The notes under the pieces were generated by a model. That model was not told the DNA's origin. It was given only the letters and a program-made list of their open reading frames with translations, and made no database searches. From NCBI GenBank assembly GCA_029255685.2, contig CM055316.2:77126861-77190860 (forward strand): DNA of 64,000 bases, written 5' to 3'. Both the position numbers and the translations under genes were made by a program. The DNA comes from Silene conica (Eukaryota > Streptophyta > Magnoliopsida > Caryophyllales > Caryophyllaceae). Below are positions 1 to 11,030 of this stretch, piece after piece. Numbering within the stretch: position 1 is the first letter of the stretch; each line of letters opens with the position of its first letter.

Positions 1-788
1 CAGGGTTCTCAAAGTTATTTCTGACAAATCTACTACAAAACCTACTTCATTGCAGTCATCTGTTCACTTTGCAGGTATGGCACATTCCACTGATTTTGTT
101 CATTCTTTTTCCACTAGCTACAGTTGGATAATTGATACGGGTGCAATAGATCAAATGACTTCTAATCTTACCTCGTTAAGTGATGTCAAAATTCTAAACA
201 AACCTGTTTAAGTCTCTTTACCTGATGGTACTGTTAAAACAGTCCATAAATCAGGCACTGCTAAAATAACTGACAGAATTACATTGTATATATAATGTGT
301 TATTGATTCCTGATTTCAAGCAAAATTTGTTATCAGTTGGCAAGTTATTATCCTCTACTTGTTTAACCATGGTTTTTCTGCAAACTGAATGTCATTTTCA
401 GGACCCTTCAAATAATCAAGTGATTACTAAAGCCAAAAGATATGGTGACCTATACAAGATCAAAATGGACACTAGTTTGCTTCTGTTGAAATATGTCTCT
501 TTTAATTGTAATTCATCAGTTCATGTACACAGAAATTACAATTCTACTACCAAAAATAGAGATATAATGTTGTTTCACAATAGATTATTAGAACATACTT
601 CTATTGAGAAACTCAAGCATGTACCTTTATCTTTTACTAATGGAATAAATGATTTCTTTTGTGATTCATGTGTATTGGCTAAACATCATGAATGTTCAAC
701 CTTTTAGTAGAAGTAATTCATATGCTCATAAGTGTTTTGATCTTGTTCATATGGATGTATGGGGTCCTTACAAACTTTCAACCATGTC
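1..788 (+). pseudogene. Ty1/copia polyprotein fragment (protease to start of integrase)
   Basis: Reading in the forward direction, positions 118-180 encode a retropepsin-like stretch (SWIIDTGAIDQM) that continues to about 290. The next frame (297-707) gives the GAG-pre-integrase region: IPDFKQNLLSVGKL, then FHNRLLEH and FCDSCVLAKH, the latter a remnant of the integrase HHCC zinc knuckle. Another frame continues into the start of the integrase core (FDLVHMDVWGPYKLSTMSG, to about 788). There is an in-frame stop near 208 and there are frameshifts near 290 and 700, so it cannot make a polyprotein. The rest of integrase, RT and RNase H is missing: the sequence changes abruptly to GGGTC-rich DNA at about 790. 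The left side continues beyond the window. Family assignment is firm; lineage is not. Confidence 0.85.
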
Positions 789-1450
789 AGGGTATGGGTC
801 TGAATTTTTGAGACCCACTCGGGTATGGGTCTTATATAAAAACTTTGGTCTGGATCCGGGTCTTGGTCTTGGGACCCTACCCGACCCTTAGACCCTTATA
901 TTTATTTAAAAAAAAAAAATACACATACGAACGTCAATAACCCAAATAATACACACAAACAGATGACCCTTATTAGTTATCATTAATATATTATACACAT
1001 ATCCAAATAACCATTAAAAATAACGAGGAAATTGATAAAAATGATGAGTTTGGGTACGGTAAATGATACTACCTCCGATTTTCTATGATGTTCCCCTTTC
1101 CGTTTTGGTCTAATGACATTGATGTTCCCTCTTTCCTCTTTTGGACAACTTTGTGTGGTCCAAAATGTATTTCATGTGGGGTCATGTGTATTGTGTGGTC
1201 CAAATTGATTTCCTTATTTCTTGTGTTAATATCAAAAGGGAACAACACAAGAAATAGGAAAGAGTATAATTTAGGGTCGGGTACGGGTAATGATCCAAAT
1301 AACCAAGCCGTTATAATACTTTAATCAAAACTTTGTAATTTAATTCGAACCTTGGTACATTTTATTGAAGGACTCGTTAAGAAAAATTGGATCTTAGGGT
1401 AGACCCTACCTGGACCCAGACTCATTAGGGTCGGGTATGACACCATTAAT
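789..1450. mobile_element. possible hAT-like non-autonomous element, GGGTC-rich ends
   Basis: The Copia reading frame is cut at about 790 by sequence whose two ends (790-890 and 1390-1440) are rich in GGGTC/GACCC words in opposite orientation, with AT-rich DNA between. The right end read in reverse (TGGTGTCATACCCGACCC) resembles the start of plant hAT termini. I could not find a convincing 8-bp TSD, and the DNA to the right does not resume the Copia integrase. Borders are approximate. Confidence 0.35.
1069..1264. mobile_element. Stowaway-like MITE nested in the GGGTC-rich element
   Basis: Imperfect terminal inverted repeats begin CTACCTCCGATTTTC on the left and, read in reverse, CTCTTTCCTATTTC on the right. 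Each end is flanked by TA, the usual Tc1/mariner target. The length (196 bp) suits a MITE. The repeats are diverged, so this is moderate evidence. Confidence 0.45.
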
Positions 1451-1620
1451 TTCACTTTATCACTTTATAAGAGCACTCCGCGACAAGAGAACTAACCATC
1501 GCTGTTAATGATGAACATCTCAATTTACACCAGACTCAAACATAAATCAAACCGCTATCCAGTTGAATTTCCAAAAACCGCTCGAACATTCTGCATGAGC
1601 GCAGAAGGTTGGAGTGTACT

Positions 1621-2215
1621 TTTTTTTTGAAGGGAAAAAGCGTTTCATTAATCAAAAGTCTCATGCTAGTTACAACATATGTCAAGAATGACAGGGCACA
1701 AAACGATTAAAATAAAATAAACGACATTCTCGATCAACAGAAAATTTCTAAACTTGATGGGCTCATGAGACGCTTCTGCACATCCTCTAACATATCGCCT
1801 TCTGCGGCTTTTCACAAGAGGGTCTCCAAATTTTCTAAAGCATTGACAAGAATCAAGTTCTTTTGACCAAAAAGTTTGTAACGAGCAATCTGACAATAGT
1901 TTTATCTCCATATATAGGATCAACAATGAAGGTGCCGATCTTCCACTTAATTCTTGAACCTCTCAAATAGAGGGGAAGATTTCATCAAAAGGTGAGGACA
2001 AAACTCACACAAAGCTGAGAACAAAACTCACACAAAGCTGAGAACAAATCTCCAATAAAGGAGAGGCAAGAGGTTATTAGCGTAAAAAAAATTAAAGAAG
2101 AACGAAACGGAAAATTTGGGCCTTACCTCCACCAAAAGAGGTAGACGGCAGCCCCCAAGAGGTTGAATTAGGGTTTAGGTTTTTTTTAGAGAGAGAGAAT
2201 TGGAGAGAGAATGAA
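1621..2215 (-). mobile_element. non-LTR retroposon (LINE-like, non-autonomous) with 19-bp TSD
   Basis: An exact 19-bp direct repeat, cagaaggttggagtgtact, flanks the segment at 1602-1620 and 2216-2234. Next to the left copy is a T run (an A tail on the minus strand), preceded in minus orientation by AATGAAACGCTTTTTCCCTT, which resembles plant L1 3' ends. These are marks of target-primed reverse transcription. The minus-strand 5' end is CT-rich (TTCATTCTCTCTCC) with CCTAAACCCTAATT nearby. A 23-bp unit around the word GTTCTCAGCTTTGTGTGAG is repeated in tandem near 1995-2045. A minus-strand frame of 86 codons (1926-1666) has no recognisable domain. No RT is present, so it depends on an autonomous LINE. 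Confidence 0.8.
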
Positions 2216-2410
2216 CAGAAGGTTGGAGTGTACTAAATCACCCCAATTACATAAGTTGGTTACGAAAGTTGAGCTCTTTTATATTGAGTTTTACTTTAAA
2301 GTAAAGTTATCGAGTCTAGCCGACTTAAATTCGTTTGTGAAGGAATTAATCATTATTACATTTATATTTGGCATTCATACCAAACAGTCCGTTTTTCTTA
2401 AGACGGAGGT

Positions 2411-2434
2411 ACCCGTCGCAAGCTTGCGACGGGT
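2411..2434. repeat. 24-bp perfect palindrome
   Basis: The stretch equals its own reverse complement, centred on GCAAGCTTGC and ending in ACCCG/CGGGT. A closely related palindrome (ATCCGTCGCAAGCTTG) lies inside the 196-bp MULE MITEs at 29970, 40021 and 40669. This may therefore be part of a related, more diverged element whose ends I could not define. Confidence 0.7.
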
Positions 2435-2712
2435 CGGATTTGTACCATTTCCGTGTATATGGGTTGCAAGTGGGAAATTGGTGGTATTAAATTGATTTGA
2501 CTAGTGAGATTAAAAAATAAAAAATCAACCCCCCACTTCCCCATACACTGTGACGGTTTGTACTTACCCCTTTAACCCTTATTCATTTTCATCATTTTTC
2601 AAAATTAAATCTCTTTCATCCCTTTTCTCTGTATTCCTTCTTTCATTTGTATTTCCTTCATCTCAATTTTTACCTAACAAATCACCAGAAAACCAAATTA
2701 AAATAAATTAAT

Positions 2713-2778
2713 ATGATCACCAACGAATTAGCAAGGCGTGCACTGTACGAAAAAATGTTGTCGATGATATTGATGAAG
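2713..2778 (+). other. possible first coding exon of an unrecognised small gene
   Basis: An ATG follows a CT-rich leader and opens 22 codons (MITNELARRALYEKMLSM...), ending in phase 0 exactly at a strong donor, AAG|GTAAGC. A possible terminal exon in the same phase lies at 5365-5436, beyond the Copia insertion. No homology is recognised and short open stretches arise by chance, so this is speculative. Confidence 0.25.
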
Positions 2779-3089
2779 GTAAGCTTATTTTCTTAGATTT
2801 GTTTTATTTTTGAAATTCGTTGGAAAAAAGACCGATTTTTTGCTATTTTTTGAAAAAAAAGAACCGAAATTTGGTTACAAATTCTATTTTTATTGGATTT
2901 ATGCTGGTTTTATATGCATGTTAGGTTTTCTGGGTTTATGTTGGTTCTGATCTTTGAGTTATGTTGGCATCATTTCATTGTTTGTACATAATCGGGTATC
3001 TGATTTATGGGTTTTAAAATAACTAGGGTTCCTAGGTTTTGTTGGTAATTTAAGTGTAATTACCGGTTCATTTTGTCGTAATTTGGGTT

Positions 3090-3616
3090 TTGTTCAGAGA
3101 CGGACGAACTTATAAATAATAAAGCTAGTTCGGGAAGTACGGAGTGTACACTAGCCTTTTATATTATAATTTCGCGGTATAGTTGCCGTTACGAACGACT
3201 ATGCGGGGGTCAAATAAATTACCCGAATAAAACGGATTTTGGCGGGTAATTTCCGAAGAGTTGCGACTCTTCAGAAATCTGACTCAAAACCCCTCCCTTT
3301 CCCCTTTCATTCTCCTATATATATGAGATAATATAGATCAGTATGAACCCTAAGAAAATTACTGAAAATACAAGATCTCTGACAGAAAAACAAATTGCAT
3401 ATTATTACTTCGAAATTATATCTCTGTTTTCTTGCCAAAAATAGAGGAACGCCGTCTTATCTCTGTAGAAAATTCGGAACATCCCAGGCATCAATATAAG
3501 GGACGAATTGTTCTATAAGGAAAGCGTTTGCGATTCGGTGTTGTTCATTGTCTTATATTCTTTGTTTGACAGTATATATCTAACAATCTTATAGAAAAAT
3601 TATTATATACTGAAAG
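3090..3616 (+). promoter_or_regulatory. LTR/leader region of the second Copia element
   Basis: About 500 bp upstream of the Copia gag start carries a TATA-like CCTATATATATGAG at 3312-3325, a pyrimidine-rich tract before it, and no reading frame, as expected of an LTR plus untranslated leader. I found no TGGTATCAGAGC-type primer site and no second LTR, so the LTR limits are not defined. Confidence 0.45.
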
Positions 3617-4640
3617 ATGTCGACAGTGAAGGGTTTGACAGAGAAGATCAGTAAGTTAGAGAAATTCGAAGGTGTGAATTTTAGGAGATGGCAGAAAAAG
3701 ATGCATTTTCTTCTTACGACTCTGAAAGTGGTGTACGTTCTGAGCACTCCTGCCCCAGAAGTGGATGATAACAGTACCATAGAGGATTTAAGGAGAAGGA
3801 ACAAGTGGGATAATGACGATTATATATGCAGAGGCCACATCCTTAATGGTATGTCTGATTCCTTGTTTGATATTTATCAGAATATAGGAAGTGCAAAAGA
3901 ATTATGGGATATGTTAGAGTCTAAGTATATTGATGAAGATGCTTCGAGCAAAAAGTTTCTGGTCGGTAATTTTATGAATTATAAGATGCTTGATAGTAGA
4001 CCTGTCATGGAACAATACAATGAACTTTTACGTATTTTGGGCCAATTCGCTCAACATAATATGGAGATGCCAGAGTCTATTTCTGTGTCAAGTATTATTG
4101 ACAAACTTCCACCAAAGTGGAAGAACTTTAAGTATTCTTTAAAGCATAAGAAAGAGGAGATGACTCTTGTCGATCTCGGTAAAAACTCTGCGCATTGAGG
4201 AATCCTTAAGAGATCAGGAATCTTGGAGAAGTGATACAGGAAAGGCATCTGTTAATATGATGGAGCATGGTGAAAGTTCCAATTCCGAGAAGAAAGGTAC
4301 TAAACGCCCTAATCCCAACAGTGACAAATCTAACAATTCGAACAAAAAGTCGAAGATGGAATGTTGGATTTGTGGTAAAAGTGGTCACTTTAAACGTGAT
4401 TGTCGATATGGGAAAAAGGGAGGAGCGGTAAAGGCAAACAAAGGAAAGTGGCATAAGGATCAGGGGTCTAAGGACCAAGGTCCTTCCCAAAAGCAAGGTA
4501 CAAATTTTGTTCGTGATTTACTTTCTGATGGAAATTATATTCCATATATTCCTGAAGCATTCTTTATGCAGGATGATGCCGTAGTATGGTGGATTGACTC
4601 GGGAGCAGGTTTCCTGATGGAAATTATATTCCATATCTAA
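3617..4640 (+). pseudogene. Ty1/copia gag to protease, frameshifted and truncated
   Basis: The first frame (3617-4198) is a gag of the UBN2 type: LEKFEGVNFRRWQKKM near residue 15, then LWDMLESKY and YNELLRILGQF. It breaks near 4180, where DLGKNSAH ends. The expected continuation (LRIEESLRDQES) is in another frame (4167-4640), which holds the CCHC knuckle CWICGKSGHFKRDC, a lysine-rich spacer and the start of protease (VVWWIDSGA). The element then stops: no integrase, RT or RNase H. A 23-bp stretch at 4525-4547 is repeated exactly at 4614-4636, right at the truncation point, suggesting a repair or template-switch junction. The ATG at 3617 fits the leader and the family. Confidence 0.85.
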
Positions 4641-5149
4641 CAGGTTTTACACGTATTAGGTTTTTTAAGGTAATTTCTTAACATGCATCTAATTTCAATA
4701 TTTTTCATTTTATTATTCTGTTTTTTTGTTGTTTTTGATTTTTCCTTTTATTATTCTTGATTTTTGTTGTTTGTGTTTGTTTTTAATTTTTTAGGGTTTT
4801 AAAAAAATTGCATTTGTTTTGCATCAATTTTTTGTTTGCTTTTTTAAAATTTAAAACTCTCATCAATATGGTTATTTTTTTATTATTCATTGTACTATCT
4901 TCATTATCTTACGTATTCCTCTTCATCATCTGACATGCTATGAAAATATATAATATATGATGAAATTTGAGTCTGTGTGTATTGATTCCATTTTTTTAGA
5001 ATTTGTAATTGTTTTAATTAAAATATGAGTTACAATATGTGACCAAATAAAATAGCCAAAATGTAACCCTAATAGGCAGATTAGTATAATTTTTTTACGA
5101 TTTTGATTAGATTTGATTAAAATAGTAACATGTAAGAATACAAAAGGTA

Positions 5150-5249
5150 AATGTGAATATATGTATAAAATGTTACCAACTCAATCAGTATATGTAACCA
5201 ATGTGAATATATGTATAAAATGTTACCAACTCAGTCAGTATATGTAACC
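5150..5249. repeat. 50-bp tandem repeat, two copies
   Basis: Copies start at 5150 and 5200 with AATGTGAATATATGTATAAA and end in TATATGTAACC. I see one substitution (TCAATCAG versus TCAGTCAG). Confidence 0.85.
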
Positions 5250-5364
5250 ATTTTAAAATATGCGTACATATAAAATATGTAACTTCAATGGTGACATATT
5301 ATTCCGAAATGACTACATATTAAACAAAAGTATTCACATATGGATTTTGGGTGTTTAATTGCAG

Positions 5365-5436
5365 TTAATGGACGTTGAAGAAGAGCCAATAACAGTGATT
5401 AAGAAGACTAGAGCCAAAAACATTGGAAATGATTAA
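5365..5436 (+). other. possible terminal coding exon of an unrecognised small gene
   Basis: Follows an acceptor-like TTTAATTGCAG and encodes 23 codons rich in acidic then basic residues (MDVEEEPITVIKKTRAKN...) ending in TAA. It starts in phase 0, matching the possible first exon at 2713-2778. No family recognised; kept as a low-confidence hint. Confidence 0.2.
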
Positions 5437-5860
5437 AAAGACTTGGGATTAAATCCCCGGTGTAGTTCTTATTTAATATTTCTTGTTTCGGGGTTTCATC
5501 CCTCTTTTGTAGAAACAAAATAAACATATTTGTTTTAAAGTGCTTAAATATTTTGAGAAATACAACTTACTAGAGAAAATAAAGAATCGTAACATGTATG
5601 CCTTATTGGGTAGTCATATATGTAACATGTTTTGGAATGATGGCATATTCTACAAGAATGTGAACATAATTAGCACATACATAATGCCAAAGGAAATACA
5701 CTATGAATGACAACTTGTTTACATGTTTATCTGTTATGTTACCATTTGGAAGGTGTTGTTGAGAAGAGGTATGGGCGGAGAAAAAGTTGTGGTTCACGAA
5801 AAGGAGGATGATAACATATAGAGCTAATTGCATAATATGTTGATGTATAACAATATATTT

Positions 5861-7999
5861 ATAATTCAGATGATTACATAAATAATTTTTATGGTGATAA
5901 AGTAAAAAAGAACTCAATAGTTGAATACTATTATATGTCATCATATAAACTCCATATGTTTACAACTAAATTTTTAATCCAAATGATTACTTATGTTATG
6001 ATAATGGTGTGACATATTCAAAGGTTGACACAAAAGTTAATTGTAATAATATGTTGATATATAGAATACTTAGATGTATAACACTAAATATATAATTCAG
6101 TTGATAACATAAATGATTGTTATGGTGACAGAGAAAAGATGAGTCAAACCATGACACAGTATAATATGACATCATATATACATCATATGTATACAGATAC
6201 ATGTTCAATTCAAGTGATTACTTAAGTTCTTATTATGGTGACAATAATATGTTGATATATAGAGTTCAGATGTATAACAATTAATTTATAATTCAGATGA
6301 TTACATAAATGATTCTTCTGATGACAAAGTATAAATGAAGTCAGAAGTTGAACACTGTAATATGTCATCATATAAACCTCATATGTGTACCGTCTTAAGA
6401 AAAAAGCGAACTGAGAAATTGCGATTAACAAAATATGGAACCATGTTATTAGTGTAACAATAACTTCAAAAAAATTGGTTACAAAATATAATTCACAAAT
6501 ACACTTCGCAAGTATAAATTGTCACCACATCAAGACAATATGTTACCATATATGCATAAGCCACAAATAGTTGATAATTGGTTACATTTTATAGTACTCG
6601 AGAACTACTTCATCTAGCCGGTAACCTTTTTAACAGTTGAATTGTATATGTTACCATTCTCACTTACTAATGATCGATTAAACTAAACTATATACACAAG
6701 TAGTAACAAAGTGTCTAACTTTATAATCATATTGAATCATGTTAAACTAAAATGAAATGTAATAGGATATGGAACAAACGATAATTCAGATGATTACATA
6801 AATAATTCTTATGGTGATAAAGTAAAAAAAAAAACTCAGTAGTTAAATACTATAATATGTCATCATATAAACTTCATATGTTTACAACTAAATTTTTAAT
6901 CTAGATGATTACTTATGTTATGATAATGGTGACATATTCAAAGGTTAACTCAAAAGTTAATTGTAATAATATGTTAATATATAGAACTTAGATGTATAAC
7001 ACTAAATATATAATTCAGTTGATTACATAAATGATTGTTATGGTGACAGATAAAAATAAGTCAAACCATGACACAGTATAATATGACATTATATATGATA
7101 GATGAACCATCTCAACCAAAACCTTAAGGTGATGGTTGAAGCCCAACTATTATTAATATTCCTAATACGCTCCCTCACTCGAATGCCCATTGGGCTTGAA
7201 GAGTGGTTAGTTTGCACAGGCCCCCCATACCGTGTGCTGGGTTTCCACTTCGTGAGTTTTCGAGGGGTTTTGAGGTTGCCAGGATTCGAACCCGTGACCT
7301 TCGATCACACTGGCTCTGATACCATGATAGATGAACCATCTCAACCAAAACCTTAAGGTGATGGTTGAAGCCCAACTATTATTAATATTCCTAATAATAT
7401 ATACATCATATGTATATAGATACATGTTCAATTCAAGTGATTACTTAAGTTCTTATTATGGTGACAATAATATGTTGATATATAGAGTTCAGATGTATAA
7501 CAATTAATTTATAATTCAGATGATTACATAAATGATCCTTCTGATGACAAAGTATAAATGAAGTCGGAAGTTGAACACTGTAATATGTCATCATATAAAC
7601 CTCATATGTGTACCGTCTTAAGAAAAAAGCGGACTGAGAAATTGCAATTAACAAAATATGGAACCATGTTATTAGTGTAACAACTTCAAAAAATTGGTGA
7701 CAAAATATAATTCACAAATACACTTCGCAAGTATAAATTGTCACCACATCAAGACAATATGTTACCATATATGCATTAGTCACAAATAGTTGATAATAGG
7801 TTACATTTTATAGTACTCGATAACTTCATCCAGCCAGTTGTTAACAGTTTAATTCTATATATTACCATTCTCACTTGTATATTCGTTACTAATGATCGAT
7901 TAAACTAAACTATATCCACAAGCAGTAACAAAGTGTGTAACTTTATAATCATATTGAATCATGTTAAACTAAGATGAAATGTAATAGGATATCGAACAA
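5861..7999. repeat. tandem duplication of a 0.92-kb AT-rich unit
   Basis: Copy A (5861-6780) and copy B (6781-7999) both start ATAATTCAGATGATTACATA and end AAATGTAATAGGATAT(G/C)GAACAAAC. Copy B is longer because it carries a 301-bp TRIM plus its TSD; without that the lengths agree within about 10 bp. Each copy is itself built of diverged subunits starting with ATAATTCAG (5861, 6101, 6291; 6781, 7012, 7511) with the theme TTATGGTGACA...TATGTCATCATATAAAC. No coding capacity. The small open frames are chance stretches. Confidence 0.85.
7096..7396 (-). mobile_element. TRIM (terminal-repeat retrotransposon in miniature)
   Basis: Two 72-bp direct repeats (7096-7167 and 7325-7396) flank 157 bp of non-coding DNA, with TSD ATATA at 7091-7095 and 7397-7401. 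The empty site is visible in the sister copy of the tandem duplication near 6170-6185. Next to the right repeat, 7312-7324 is the complement of TGGTATCAGAGCC, the initiator-Met-tRNA primer site, so the element lies on the minus strand. The minus-strand interior also reads GGTTCGAATCC, a match to a tRNA B box. No protein is encoded; such elements rely on other retrotransposons. Confidence 0.9.
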
Positions 8000-8830
8000 A
8001 CTAAAATTAAAACACCAAAAAAATCATAAAGTGAAAAATAAAAATAAAAACACCAAAAGTTTAACAAAAAAATAGCAACAAATCCTATTATAACCATTAT
8101 GCACATATAAGCAAAAATTCAACTATAATCAACAAAAAATTTCAATAATTGACAAGCATTAATGAGTAATAGATAAAAAATGTAGACAAGTTGTTATTCT
8201 TTGTGTATTACTTATGTAAGTGTATTTTACAAATTATGTTCATATCTTTCTTAATATGTTACCATCTGAATCTGAATAAAAAACATAACCATAAAATTGA
8301 ATTTGCCGAAAATCTAAAAACCATTGGAACAAAATTATGAATAAAAAACTGTGACAATCAAATTAAAACCATTGGAAAGAAATATGAATAAAAAACTGTA
8401 ACAATCAAATAAATATTGATAACAATTAAAAAAATCAATAGTAGCATTAAAAGTGTTTACCGAAAATAAAAATACGGAGTAATTAAAAATATTAATAAAT
8501 CAAGCTAAAACTAGTAACGATCATGGAATTTGTTAAACATTTTGATAAAAAATAAACAAAACACAACAACCGGCAAGATCTTCATTGTATCAACAACCGG
8601 CAAGATCTTCATCATTTTCTCATGTTTATAATAAAAATGATGTTGTTGTGGTTTTATAAGCTCTATGGATGAAAATGAACATGAAACCATCAATTATATG
8701 GTACTGTCCGCCATCTTTTGCTGATGGTTAATATGCCAATTTTTTGAGATTTTGAGAGATAAATATTGAAAAATAGAGATATGTGGTGATGGTTTTGCAA
8801 ATTTTTGTGATGACTTATCATGGAAGGAAC
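8000..8830. other. AT-rich non-coding stretch
   Basis: A-rich DNA with short repeated words (AAACTGT(G/A)ACAATCAAAT at about 8347 and 8394; CAACCGGCAAGATCTTCAT twice near 8567-8610). No gene recognised. Confidence 0.5.
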
Positions 8831-9472
8831 TAGAGGTGATCGTTTGCGGGCTTGGGCCGGACACGGGCCGGGCCACCTTGAGAAAAAGTGTCCGGCGGGC
8901 CAATTTTTTATGTCCGTGCCCGCTAAAACGAGTTTGTTAAAGTTGTCCGTACCCGCCCGTTATAAGTTGGCGGGCCTGCCCATGGGCTGTCGGGCTTTAA
9001 AACATAAGAGTCACGACTCACGAACTTAAAAATGATGTATAAATACCTCAAAAATCCCAATATAGAATATATTTATGCGATAAGAAAATGCGTTATGCTG
9101 ATATTGGTTTCATAAGCATAACAAAGAGGGCAAAAAAAAAGTAAAAAGCGAGTAAGTTTATGGGTGAATTTCTCATTTCATTATTATTTTTCGTTATTAA
9201 TTTATTTGGGCATGCGATTACTACATGGAATTAATAGTTAATTAGTTTAGTAAATAATATACATAAAGTAAAAATTACATCATGAGCTTTAGCGGGCCTA
9301 GCGGGTTGTCCACGAACATTTTTACTTAGTCCATACCCGCCCATTAATTTAGCGGGCCGAGTTTTCCTTGTTCATTAACCATTTATTTTAATATTTTCCG
9401 TGACCAAGCCCGCTCAAATAGCGGGCCGGACGGGCCGAACTGGACGGGCTAGCCCGGACATGATCAGCTCTT
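8831..9472. mobile_element. hAT non-autonomous element with 8-bp TSD
   Basis: The 8-bp repeat GAAGGAAC flanks the element (8823-8830, 9473-9480). The ends are short inverted repeats: TAGAGGTGATCG on the left and, in reverse, AAGAGCTGATCATG on the right. Both ends are followed inward by GC-rich GGGCC/CGGGC words, while the middle is AT-rich. No transposase is encoded. The element at 19195-19822 is of the same general type. Confidence 0.9.
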
Positions 9473-11030
9473 GAAGGAACATAGAAGATGGGGATGCTTA
9501 TTGTGTATACTGTGAGCATCTAATGCATGATGTATTAAAGCTAATATTGGGCATTAAATATTGAAAAAGGTACAAATATAGAGTGTTGTCAATCACACAC
9601 AATTAAGTCGCCTAATTTATCTCATCATACCCCACTAGCCTTTTTTTATTATAAATAAGCCCCTCAAGTATAATAAAGGACAACATGTACAGTGCTAGGT
9701 GGCAGACCTCAAATCATCCATTAATGCTGACCCAGACCCATATTCATATAATACTAGTGTAACACCCGTGAAAATTCACGGGATTGTTATTTTTTTCCAC
9801 AATTTCTTATTTACGATTGTTATTTTGGTTTGAAATAATAAAACGGGATTTTGTAATCATTTTCTAATGGACGCAACTCATTTTTTTAACTTAAAATCTG
9901 TTTAATAATTTGTAAAATAAAAATTATTATTATCACTACCTATTATCAATTACTTAGTGATTTACATACATTTGATATTAGACGTTTGAGTTATACTTTT
10001 ACACAGTCAATTATGTGAACTAAGACATAATTTTAGTTTCTTATTAAAGAACAATTATGTAAAAAATAATGATTGGCAAATTTATTTACTTTTTTTCGAA
10101 TTTGAGAATATTTGTTAAAATTATGTCCAAATACTCATGTAATTTTATCAACCTAAGACGTATAATAAACGCGACGTTAAGCACGTGCTTTCTTTAATAT
10201 TACTCTGAATAAGAAAAAGAACACATTAACATAGACCAATAGTAAAATATAAAGACGACTTATTCATTTTACCATTAATATTTAATTATTTTTTTTTAAT
10301 AAAAATAGACCGTCTCATTTTACACCGACATGCCTTGTCCAAAATTGGGAATTTGAAATAACATATATTTTCCCTTTTCTTGTTAAATTATAGATATTAC
10401 TTCATGAAAAGAGGAGTGGACCTCAAAAAGATGACCCAACCTTTTACAAAGCAAAAACCAACCCAAAGAGCCAAACTTTAAAAAACAAAACATGTAAGAC
10501 TTCCGTCTTCTACCATTTGGACAAATCTTTTATCACACTAATTAAGCAAAATCAAATATCCTTATCCATCCACATTTCACACTAATTAAGTGATTATGCA
10601 GGCTATGTGACTATGTGAGGACAACAACAAAAAACTACTTCGTATCATTCACTATCAGAGCTCCCATTAAGGTAAAATTGTTTATCCTCTCTTCCTGTCC
10701 TCCGTCACAAAACAAAACTCAGTTTTTTTATGTAAATTTTCAGTTATAGTTTTTTAGATTTTGATTTTGCTTTCGCTAAATTTCGCAGATAAGTAGATCT
10801 TAGTTGTCGTTGGTATTAGGAGTCACTCCTAACTGAGAAGATATGATAATTTCTTGCATGCAATCAAATTTGGTTAGTCTTTTCTTCATTTTTTACAATT
10901 TCTATTTTGTTAGTTTGATTTGGATCTCATATGAATGATTAACTGTAATGCGGCGAATATCTGAATGTGTTGTTTGCCTTCTGACAGTTTGTAGTCACAT
11001 ACTTAGGCATGCTTAAGGTATTACCAAATG

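Larger units (their letters stand above)
2235..3089. other. intergenic stretch with palindrome and a possible small exon
   Basis: AT-rich DNA with pyrimidine-rich runs at 2580-2680. It contains the palindrome at 2411-2434 and a possible first exon at 2713-2778, listed separately. Nothing else recognised. Confidence 0.5.
4641..5860. other. AT-rich non-coding stretch rich in TGTTACC-type words
   Basis: T-rich DNA (4690-4900) grades into AT-rich DNA with many GTAACAT/TGTTACC words. It contains a 50-bp tandem repeat (5150-5249) and a possible terminal exon (5365-5436). No recognised gene. Confidence 0.5.

Noticed and set aside
7280..7325. tRNA gene suggested by GGTTCGAATCC on the minus strand
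   Set aside because: No acceptor-stem pairing or clear A box; the words fit the primer site and interior of a TRIM.
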